Shown: in pieces, positions 1 through 5,185 of the stretch | Layout: each line of letters starts with the position of its first letter | How positions within the stretch are numbered: position 1 is the first letter of the stretch | Source of the DNA: an uncultured Lachnospiraceae bacterium | Lineage (GTDB): Bacteria; Bacillota_A; Clostridia; Lachnospirales; Lachnospiraceae | Assembly: GCA_902766415.1 (NCBI GenBank) | Contig: CACXDR010000324.1 | Coordinates: forward strand, 1-8,195 | Length of the DNA stretch: 8,195 bases | Direction of reading: 5' to 3' | The notes under the pieces: model-generated | Seen by the model: only the letters and a program-made list of their open reading frames with translations | Database searches by the model: none | What the model was told of the DNA's origin: nothing | Position numbers and translations under genes: made by a program

Positions 1-266
1 ATACGGCGGTAAAGACAGCATCGTCCGCGAAGGATGCCGCGGTGAAGAGGGCGTCAAGCGCGAAGGAAACGGCGGTAAAGACAGCATCGTCCGCGAAGGA
101 CGCCGCGGTGAAGAAGGCGTCAAGCGCGAAGGAAACGGCGGTAAAGACGGCATCGTCCGCGAAGGACGCCGCGGTAAAGAAGGCGTCGAGCGCGAAGAAT
201 GCGGCGGTGAAAAAGGCGTCTGCGGCAAGGCAGGCGGCAAAAAAGACACTTTTCAAGGAGGATTGA
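1..266 (+). CDS. C-terminal part of a Lys/Ala/Ser-rich 11-residue-repeat protein (5' end outside window)
   Basis: The reading frame is open from the left edge (first full codon at 3) to TGA at 264-266, so this is the last 87 residues of a longer protein. A GTG at 42 lies inside the repeat and is unlikely to be the start. The visible part is almost wholly 11-residue units alternating ASSAKETAVKT and ASSAKDAAVKK, ending in a diverged unit (ASAARQAAKKT) and the tail LFKED. It is very basic and Ala-rich, has no Cys, Trp, Tyr or Pro, and should form a long amphipathic helix. Eleven-residue helical repeats are known in LEA group 3 proteins, synucleins and some phasin-like proteins; Lys/Ala-rich tails also occur in histone H1-like proteins. 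No specific family can be assigned without the N-terminus. It ends 3 nt before malQ and carries the malQ ribosome binding site, so the two are probably co-transcribed and translationally coupled. Confidence 0.75.
   Translation, partial: TAVKTASSAKDAAVKRASSAKETAVKTASSAKDAAVKKASSAKETAVKTASSAKDAAVKKASSAKNAAVKKASAARQAAKKTLFKED
3..200 (+). repeat. Three in-frame tandem 66-bp repeats (six 33-bp half units)
   Basis: Units lie at 3-68, 69-134 and 135-200. Each encodes two 11-residue blocks, one with KETAVKT-type and one with KDAAVKK-type ends. Units 1 and 2 differ at only a few bases; unit 3 differs at several third positions and at its last codon. Two more diverged 33-bp blocks follow. The near identity suggests recent duplication or gene conversion, and the array continues past the left edge. 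Confidence 0.9.
255..261 (+). promoter_or_regulatory. Ribosome binding site of malQ inside the preceding gene
   Basis: AAGGAGG lies 8 nt before the ATG at 270 and overlaps the last codons of the repeat gene, whose TGA is at 264-266. This arrangement supports translational coupling and fixes the malQ start. Confidence 0.85.
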
Positions 267-269
267 CAT

Positions 270-1829
270 ATGAACAGAGCCTGCGGCGTACTGCTCCCCG
301 TTTTCAGCCTTCCCGGGAATCACGGAATCGGGTGCTTTTCCGTGAAAGCATATGAATTCGTGGACACCCTAAGGAAAGCGGGGCAGACCTACTGGCAGAT
401 CCTTCCGCTCGGGCCGACCGGCTACGGAGATTCGCCCTACCAGGCATTTTCGTCGTTCGCGGGGAATCCGTATTTCATCGATCTTGACGACCTCGCGCAG
501 GAGGGAATGCTTGACCCGGAGGAGTTAAAGCGCATCGACTGGGGCAGCGACCTCCGCTATGTGGATTACGGAAAGATCTGGGAGAACCGCGAGAAGATGC
601 TGCTCAAGGCGTACCGCGCGTTCCCCGGGAAGCTCCAGGAGTTCTCAATGGAAAAGTTCCTCCTTGAACGGGACGCGCTGAACCCTGAGACGAAGGAATA
701 CTGCCTCTACCGCGCGATCAAGAACGCGCAGGGCGGGAAGAGCTGGATGGAATGGGACAGGGAGCTCCGGCTCAGGGACCCGGAGGCGCTGGACAGGTTC
801 CGGAGGGAGCACGAGGAGGAGATCGCGTTCCAGGAGTGGATCCAGGTGGTGTTCGAGCACCAGTGGAAGCGGCTTAAGGACTACGCGAACCGCCACGGGA
901 TCCGCCTGATCGGCGACATGCCGATCTACGTCTCGCCGGATTCGAGCGACGCCTGGTCGCATCCCGAGCTTTTCCAGTTCGACGCGGACGCGCGGCCTGT
1001 CAGGGTGGCAGGATGCCCGCCGGACTACTTCTCGCCGGACGGTCAGCTCTGGGGGAATCCGCTGTACGACTGGCCGGAACATAAGAAGACCGGCTACGCG
1101 TGGTGGAAGAACCGCATGGCATATACGCTGGAGCTCTATGATTATGTAAGGATCGACCATTTCCGCGGCTTTGACGAGTATTACGCGATCCCCGCGGACG
1201 CGAAGAACGCGAAGGACGGCAGATGGGAGCCGGGCCCGGGCCTCGGGCTGTTCCGCGAGCTGGCCGCGCATTTCGCGGACCGGTTCGAAACGCTCCCGGT
1301 CATCGCGGAGGACCTGGGACTGCTCACGGAGAGCGTCCTGAAGATGGTGAAGGATTCCGGCTTCCCGGCGATGAAGGTGCTCGAGTTCGCGTACGATTCC
1401 GACAATAAGAACCTGTATCTCCCGCACAACTATATCAGGAACTGCGTCGCATACACGGGAACGCACGACAACGAGCCGCTGGTCTCCTGGCTCCGTTCCC
1501 TGAACGGTGAGACGCGCCTTCACATGGTGCGGTACCAGGGAAGCGAGCACACGCCGGAGAGCGACCTCTACTGGGACTGCATCCGCACCGTGCTCTCCAG
1601 CATCGCGGATACGGTCATCATCCCGATGTGGGATTACCTCGGCGCGGGGCCGGAGGCACGCATCAACGTGCCGTCGGCAGCAGGCGGGAACTGGCGCTGG
1701 CGCATGAAGCCGGGCGAGTTCAACGACAGCCTGGTCTGGCACTGCGGCATGCTTGCGGACATGTATGCGAGGGAGCGTGTGAATGTGCTCGTCGACGAGC
1801 TCGGCGAAGTAGCCGCCCCGAAAGCCTGA
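270..1829 (+). CDS. malQ: 4-alpha-glucanotransferase (amylomaltase, GH77)
   Basis: A cytoplasmic enzyme that moves alpha-1,4-glucan segments between acceptors, releasing glucose and making longer maltodextrins in maltose/glycogen metabolism. The 519-residue length fits short bacterial GH77 enzymes without an N-terminal extension. Family motifs appear in order: PLGPTGYGDSPYQ near 46-58, GDMPIYV at 215-221, WGNPLY at 261-266, RIDHFRG at 294-300 with the expected nucleophile D296, AEDLG at 346-350 with acid/base E347, and GTHDNEP at 397-403 with transition-state stabiliser D400. All three catalytic carboxylates are present and the frame is intact, so it should be active. The ATG at 270 has a strong ribosome binding site 8 nt upstream. 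No glycogen phosphorylase or transporter is adjacent; the only partner is the upstream 11-mer repeat gene. The enzyme assignment is secure. Confidence 0.97.
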   Translation: MNRACGVLLPVFSLPGNHGIGCFSVKAYEFVDTLRKAGQTYWQILPLGPTGYGDSPYQAFSSFAGNPYFIDLDDLAQEGMLDPEELKRIDWGSDLRYVDYGKIWENREKMLLKAYRAFPGKLQEFSMEKFLLERDALNPETKEYCLYRAIKNAQGGKSWMEWDRELRLRDPEALDRFRREHEEEIAFQEWIQVVFEHQWKRLKDYANRHGIRLIGDMPIYVSPDSSDAWSHPELFQFDADARPVRVAGCPPDYFSPDGQLWGNPLYDWPEHKKTGYAWWKNRMAYTLELYDYVRIDHFRGFDEYYAIPADAKNAKDGRWEPGPGLGLFRELAAHFADRFETLPVIAEDLGLLTESVLKMVKDSGFPAMKVLEFAYDSDNKNLYLPHNYIRNCVAYTGTHDNEPLVSWLRSLNGETRLHMVRYQGSEHTPESDLYWDCIRTVLSSIADTVIIPMWDYLGAGPEARINVPSAAGGNWRWRMKPGEFNDSLVWHCGMLADMYARERVNVLVDELGEVAAPKA

Positions 1830-1838
1830 TTTGGTTTC

Positions 1839-1963
1839 GACCATGGGGACTGTCCCCATGGTCCAACAGATCGGCACAGATGTGTTGAATATTTGCCGGT
1901 TATACGTTGATGTGTTGAATACCGATAAAAATGTTGAGCCATGGGGACAGTCCCCATGGCTCA
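1839..1963. repeat. REPIN/MITE-like element: two opposed palindromes around a 71-bp core
   Basis: Palindrome 1 (1839-1863) has 12-bp arms around a central T (1851). Palindrome 2 (1935-1963) has 14-bp arms around a central A (1949). Both contain CCATGGGGAC and its complement. Because the central base is T in one and A in the other, they are reverse complements of each other, and CAACA follows each on its inner side. The core is 1864-1934. Paired REP palindromes in opposite orientation are the signature of REPINs mobilised by RAYT (TnpA-REP) transposases. No transposase is present here, so mobility is inferred. Confidence 0.6.
1879..1921 (+). repeat. 13-bp direct repeat in the core of the paired-palindrome element
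   Basis: GATGTGTTGAATA occurs at 1879-1891 and again, identically, at 1909-1921, a 30-bp period. It lies between the two palindromes. It could mark an internal duplication or a protein-binding site; the function is unknown. Confidence 0.8.
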
Positions 1964-1970
1964 GGTTTTT
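1935..1970. terminator. Possible bidirectional terminator after malQ and the surface-protein gene
   Basis: A 14-bp perfect stem (1935-1948 with 1950-1963) has only one unpaired base at the centre, so in RNA a few central pairs must open. On the + strand it is followed by GGTTTTT; on the - strand, ACATTTTT follows. It lies 6 nt past the stop of the - strand gene and about 105 nt past malQ. It is also one half of the paired-palindrome element, so termination may be secondary. Confidence 0.45.
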
Positions 1971-3423
1971 ACTGTGGGAGTGCTTCGACGGTCTCGCTGG
2001 TGCCGCCGGAGGGCGGTCCCGGAGAAGCGGCTTCGGTCGCGGAGGACCCGGGTGCCGGCGCGGCCGGCTCGGAGGTCCCTGACGAGCCTGAACCCGGCCC
2101 GCCGCTGTCGGATGCGCCGGAGTTCTGCGGGGAAGGACCCTGCGAAGAGCTTCCCGAAGAGGAGCCTGCGGAGGGCGAGGGCCCGCCGGAGCCTGAACTG
2201 CCGGAGGAGGCGTTTTCTCCTGCCGGGGCTGCGGACGAGGTGGCTGAAGGTGTCACCGACCCGGGCGAACCGGACGGGGACTGCGGGGAATCCGGCTGTC
2301 CAGAGCCCGGTGTGTCCCCGGTGCCGGAGGCTGTGCTCTCCGACGGCTTCTTCGTCCCGGATCCTGTGCTTTCGGAGGAAGCGCTCTCCGTGGACTTCTT
2401 TGTTTCGGAAGAAGCGCTTTCGGAAGACTTCTTCGTCTCAGAGGAAGCGCTTTCCGTGGACTTCTTCGTTTCAGAAGAAGCGCTTTCGGAAGACTTCTTT
2501 GTCTCAGAGGAAGCGCTCTCCGAGGATTTCTTCGTCCCGGAGGAAGCGCTCTCCGAAGACTTCTTCGTTTCTGAGGAGCTCTTTGTCTCCTGGGTCTTCT
2601 TCGAACCTGAAGAGCCGCTTCCCGAGGAGCTGCTTCCCGAGGACGAAGAGGAAGACTTCGAAGATGAGGACGACGACGAGGACGATGAAGACGAGGACGA
2701 TGAAGACGATTTGGAGCTGCTCTCCTCCCCGTAGGTATTGAAGCTGCCCGTCCGGTCATCGCCTGTGTTGCCCATGAGCTTCAGCCCGTCGAAGAGGACG
2801 GCGCCTTCGTTGCCGTTCCTGTCCGCGGCGTGGACCTCGAGGCTGTCGGTCAGCGCCTGGAAGGTGACGATGCCGTCCTGGTCGGAGACCTCCGTCGGCG
2901 CGACGCGGGTCCCTTCCGCGTCCACTGCGTAGACCGTGCCGAAATCGACGCCGGAAAGGTCGTCGGCGAACGAGACGGTCAGGAGCGTCCGGTCAAGCTC
3001 TTCGCCGATGATGGACGGCGGCTCCTCGTCGATGGAGCTGATGCGCTCGTACTGGACCTTTTCCATGCCGTTGAAGAGGCGCACGCGGACCTCCAGGGTC
3101 CCGTTCTTCTCCACAGATCCGGAGTAGACCTTGTTCCCGGTCTCGGGGAGCTCGAACGGCTCCTCGTCAAACATCATGGAAAGCTCCATGGGCATGCGGC
3201 CCTTCAGGCTTACCTCGACGGGGACCTTCCTGTAGTTTTCGGCGTCGCCTACGGTCAGCGTGAAATCAGGCTGCGCGGTAGCGAGGCGGAAGATGATATA
3301 GTTTATGATGATAAAGGGCGGCAGGCAGATCAGGAAGAACGGGACCCGGGACTTTCCGGGCTTTCTGTTCTTCCTTTTTACATGCCGGTCCTCTGTTACT
3401 TCAAATACGACGGATTCTGCCAT
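1969..3423 (-). CDS. Membrane-anchored Ser-rich surface protein with Ig-like modules
   Basis: This 484-residue protein is not a recognised family member. A basic N-terminus (KRKNRKPGK) precedes one hydrophobic segment at about 27-48, predicting a type II topology with the C-terminus outside. Residues about 53-215 look like two beta-rich modules; the second has the pattern DEEPPS, then DDLSGVDF, ending DRNGNEG, typical of bacterial Ig-like/cadherin-like modules. Next come 17 serines flanked by K238 and K256, a Ser/Gly stretch, six 11-residue units (SSETKKSSESA type) at 283-348, and a Ser/Gly/Pro/Ala tail. No LPXTG sorting signal is present. The tail resembles a wall-spanning or O-glycosylated stalk (inference). 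The ATG at 3423 has AAGGAGG 5 nt upstream on the same strand. It is transcribed divergently from the ChW deacetylase, suggesting related cell-surface work. Other frames are also open over the low-complexity half, but only this strand gives a coherent N-terminal half. Confidence 0.85.
   Translation of the reverse strand: MAESVVFEVTEDRHVKRKNRKPGKSRVPFFLICLPPFIIINYIIFRLATAQPDFTLTVGDAENYRKVPVEVSLKGRMPMELSMMFDEEPFELPETGNKVYSGSVEKNGTLEVRVRLFNGMEKVQYERISSIDEEPPSIIGEELDRTLLTVSFADDLSGVDFGTVYAVDAEGTRVAPTEVSDQDGIVTFQALTDSLEVHAADRNGNEGAVLFDGLKLMGNTGDDRTGSFNTYGEESSSKSSSSSSSSSSSSSSSSSKSSSSSSGSSSSGSGSSGSKKTQETKSSSETKKSSESASSGTKKSSESASSETKKSSESASSETKKSTESASSETKKSSESASSETKKSTESASSESTGSGTKKPSESTASGTGDTPGSGQPDSPQSPSGSPGSVTPSATSSAAPAGENASSGSSGSGGPSPSAGSSSGSSSQGPSPQNSGASDSGGPGSGSSGTSEPAAPAPGSSATEAASPGPPSGGTSETVEALPQ
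2380..2577 (-). repeat. Six tandem 33-bp units encoding 11-residue Ser/Glu/Lys repeats
   Basis: Residues 283-348 of the surface protein form six units: SSETKKSSESA, SSGTKKSSESA, SSETKKSSESA, SSETKKSTESA, SSETKKSSESA, SSETKKSTESA. The last four alternate in type, giving a 22-residue (66-bp) higher-order period. The DNA units are similar but not identical, and a degenerate unit with TKKPSES follows. Copy number could vary between strains. Confidence 0.9.
2659..2709 (-). repeat. Poly-serine tract of 17 residues encoded by mixed TCN codons
   Basis: Seventeen consecutive Ser codons lie between AAA (Lys238) and AAG (Lys256). They mix TCG, TCC, TCT and TCA, with no AGC or AGT. The mixture argues against a very recent pure trinucleotide expansion and suggests an older expansion kept at the protein level. 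Confidence 0.9.
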
Positions 3424-3428
3424 AGAAG

Positions 3429-3476
3429 CCTCCTTGCTTTAGAAGTCAGTGTAACAGGATTGACATAAAAAATCCA
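3429..3476 (-). promoter_or_regulatory. Predicted promoter and RBS of the surface-protein gene
   Basis: On the - strand an extended -10 (TGTTACACT) occupies 3456-3448, with a weak -35 (TGGATT) at 3476-3471 and a 17-bp spacer. Transcription would begin near 3441. AAGGAGG at 3435-3429 is 5 nt from the ATG at 3423. The RBS is clear; the promoter is a weak consensus match. Confidence 0.4.
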
Positions 3477-3490
3477 CATAAAATCCTGTT
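3453..3490. promoter_or_regulatory. 9-bp inverted repeat between divergent promoters (candidate operator)
   Basis: AACAGGATT at 3453-3461 and AATCCTGTT at 3482-3490 form a perfect 9-bp inverted repeat with a 20-bp spacer. The spacer also contains part of a direct repeat, ACATAAAA (3463-3470 and 3476-3483). The dyad lies between the predicted -10 elements of the two divergent genes, where a bound regulator could affect both. No regulator gene is adjacent. Confidence 0.45.
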
Positions 3491-3502
3491 TTGTGCTATA
3501 GT
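3473..3502 (+). promoter_or_regulatory. Predicted extended -10 promoter of the deacetylase-gtrA unit
   Basis: TGCTATAGT at 3494-3502 is a good extended -10 (five of six bases of TATAAT). A weak -35 (TCCACA, 3473-3478) lies 18 bp upstream. A TTGACA at 3460-3465 is too far away (31 bp) to pair with it. Transcription would begin near 3509, which favours the ATG at 3541 over the one at 3517. Confidence 0.5.
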
Positions 3503-3540
3503 AGGGTTAACGTAATATGGATGAAAAGGGGTGCGTTAGT

Positions 3541-4731
3541 ATGAGCAGAAGATTTAAAAGAATTGCTGTCATCCTTCTCGCATTGGTAATGTCGATCGCC
3601 ATGTCGAACACGGCGTCTGACCTTCTTAAGCCGGTGCGCGCGGAGGAGACGGGGATCGGCGTGTCATACGCGATGGATTTCTCGGGACAGGGCTGGAGCG
3701 ACTGGACCGAGGACGACCACACGGTCAGCAGCACGGCCACCTATCCGACCGCCTTCAAGGCCGCCCTTTCGGCGAAGGGGGTGGATGTCACCGGCGACCT
3801 TCTCTACACCGTGAACGTCAGCGGCTTCGGCTGGACCGGCGCTTACAGGAACGGGGAGACCGCGGGCGTGGAGGGCGGCACGGAGCCGCTCGAAGGCGTG
3901 TGCATCTGGCTTGAGGGCCCGGCGGCGGACACGTATGACGTCTACACCTCTGCCATGGTCCAGGGACAGTGGCTCGACTGGGTCGTGAACGGCGCGGAGG
4001 CCGGAAAGGTCGGCGTGGGAACGCACATCGACGGCGTCCGGATCACGCTGAGGAAGAAGGGCGAGCAGCCGGATCCGGTCGGATACGCTGCGGCAGCCGT
4101 CTACTCCGGCGGCAAGGCAGATCCGTCCCGTCCCATGGTCGCGCTGACCTTCGACGACGGCCCCGGAAAGTATGAGAACAGGATCATGGACGCCCTTGAG
4201 AAGGTCGGCGGAAGAGCGACCTTTTATATGGTAGGAAACCTGGTCCCTTCGCACGCGTCCACCGTCGCCCGCATGGCGGCGACCGGCTGCGAGCTTGGGA
4301 ACCACACCTGGAACCACGATAATCTTTCGAAGCTTTCTTCTGACGCCATCCGCCAGACGATCCAGAGGACCAACGACGCGGTGCTCGCTGCCGCGGGCGC
4401 GCCCGTGACGAGCGTACGCCCGCCGTACGGCGCGACCGGCGGGAGCTGCAAGTCCACCCTGGGCGCCATGGGCTACCCGGTCATCCTCTGGAGCATCGAC
4501 ACGCTCGACTGGAAGACCAGGAACGCGGACAATACCGTGAGCGTCGTGCTGAACCAGGTGAAGGACGGCGACATCATCCTCATGCACAGCATCTATGAGC
4601 AGAGCGCGGCCGCTGCGGAGCGCCTGATCCCCGAGCTCACGAAGCGCGGCTTCCAGCTGGTCACTGTGAGCGAGCTTGCCGCGGCGCGCGGCGGCGCAGC
4701 GCCGGGGACGTCCTACGGAAAGTTCCGTTAA
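3541..4731 (+). CDS. Secreted ChW-repeat polysaccharide deacetylase (CE4, NodB fold)
   Basis: Predicted to remove N- or O-acetyl groups from a cell-wall or extracellular glycan. From the ATG at 3541 it has 396 residues. AAAAGGGG (3524-3531) is a modest ribosome binding site 9 nt upstream; an in-frame ATG at 3517 would add eight residues but leave almost no leader after the predicted promoter. A signal peptide (basic SRRFKR, hydrophobic core to about 21) probably ends near VRA/EE at 34. Residues about 40-175 hold three ChW-like repeats: a diverged one with GWSDW (51-55), one with FGWTGAYRNGETAG (96-109), and one with WLDWVVNGAEAGKVG (144-158). The NodB domain has all five CE4 motifs: TFDDGP 203-208 (base D205, metal ligand D206), HTWNH 255-259 (metal ligands H255 and H259), RPPYG 293-297, DTLDW 320-324 and LMHS 347-350 (H349). 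It should be an active metal-dependent enzyme. The substrate (peptidoglycan, teichoic or other polysaccharide) is not determinable. gtrA-like follows after 3 nt. Confidence 0.93.
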   Translation: MSRRFKRIAVILLALVMSIAMSNTASDLLKPVRAEETGIGVSYAMDFSGQGWSDWTEDDHTVSSTATYPTAFKAALSAKGVDVTGDLLYTVNVSGFGWTGAYRNGETAGVEGGTEPLEGVCIWLEGPAADTYDVYTSAMVQGQWLDWVVNGAEAGKVGVGTHIDGVRITLRKKGEQPDPVGYAAAAVYSGGKADPSRPMVALTFDDGPGKYENRIMDALEKVGGRATFYMVGNLVPSHASTVARMAATGCELGNHTWNHDNLSKLSSDAIRQTIQRTNDAVLAAAGAPVTSVRPPYGATGGSCKSTLGAMGYPVILWSIDTLDWKTRNADNTVSVVLNQVKDGDIILMHSIYEQSAAAAERLIPELTKRGFQLVTVSELAAARGGAAPGTSYGKFR

Positions 4732-4734
4732 GCC

Positions 4735-5124
4735 ATGAAGGAGGTCATCCGCTACCTTGTCGTCGGGGTCCTGACGACGGTGGTGAGCCTCGGCGTGTAT
4801 TACGCCCTCGTGCTCACGGTCCTGGACCCGAAAAAGCCCCTTCAGCTTCAGGCGGCAAACATCATTTCGTGGATCGCGGCGGTCACTTTCGCGTATCTCG
4901 CGAACCGCATTTTCGTGTTCCGCTCTGTAAATACGGATATTCCGGCGGAGGCCATGGCGTTCGTGACAGCGCGCGTCGGGACGCTTCTCATGGACATGGG
5001 CATCATGTTCCTTCTTGTCACGGTCCTCGGACAGAGCGACAAGATCGCGAAGCTGGTCGTCCAGGTGGTGGTGACGATCGCGAATTATGTCTTCAGCAAG
5101 GTGTTCGTATTCCGCGGGAAATAA
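4735..5124 (+). CDS. GtrA-family four-helix membrane protein
   Basis: 129 residues with four predicted TM helices (about 4-30, 39-62, 73-99 and 103-126), the usual GtrA size. The family patterns are YLVVGVLTTVVSLGVYYAL in helix 1, ANRIFVF after helix 2 and ANYVFSKVFVFR at the end. GtrA proteins are thought to take part in moving lipid-linked sugars across the membrane for glycan or teichoic-acid decoration, usually beside a GT2 glycosyltransferase; none is present here. The gene begins 3 nt after the deacetylase stop. There is no good Shine-Dalgarno upstream, while AAGGAGGT lies inside codons 2-4, so translation probably depends on coupling. The pairing suggests glycan modification at the cell surface. 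The family is clear; the transported molecule is unknown. Confidence 0.9.
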   Translation: MKEVIRYLVVGVLTTVVSLGVYYALVLTVLDPKKPLQLQAANIISWIAAVTFAYLANRIFVFRSVNTDIPAEAMAFVTARVGTLLMDMGIMFLLVTVLGQSDKIAKLVVQVVVTIANYVFSKVFVFRGK

Positions 5125-5126
5125 AC

Positions 5127-5176
5127 AAAAAGCTAACGCACCAGGCCCTTTGTGGGTCTGGTGCGTTAGCTTTTTT
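5127..5176. terminator. Strong bidirectional intrinsic terminator
   Basis: An 18-bp perfect stem (5127-5144 with 5158-5175) continues into four more pairs, one of them G-U (5145-5148 with 5154-5157), leaving a 5-nt loop (TTTGT). On the + strand the stem runs into TTTTTT (5171-5176); on the - strand into TTTTTG. It starts 2 nt after the gtrA stop and lies 9 nt beyond the end of the convergent nnrE gene, so it should stop transcription from both sides. Confidence 0.95.
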
Positions 5177-5185
5177 GGTGCAAGG

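Noticed and set aside
1..200. CRISPR-like array at the left edge
   Set aside because: The 66-bp units are contiguous, in frame and coding, with no unique spacers between repeats.
645..1877. 410-codon open frame on the - strand across malQ
   Set aside because: It is antisense to a complete GH77 enzyme with all catalytic motifs, has no recognisable domain, and its Arg/Val/Pro-rich composition is typical of a GC-rich shadow frame.
1931..2734. Long acidic open frame on the + strand (about 267 codons) opposite the Ser-rich gene, plus a second + frame at 1941-2741
   Set aside because: They exist because TCN-rich sequence on the other strand lacks stops when read backwards. They start within the palindrome element, have no ribosome binding site and no fold; the - strand frame has RBS, TM segment and Ig-like modules.
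3460..3465. Perfect TTGACA as the -35 of the deacetylase promoter
   Set aside because: The nearest good -10 (TATAGT at 3497) is 31 bp away, and no -10 exists at 16-18 bp.
3664..4587. 307-codon open frame on the - strand across the deacetylase
   Set aside because: Antisense to a protein with all five CE4 motifs; low-information composition and no ribosome binding site noted.
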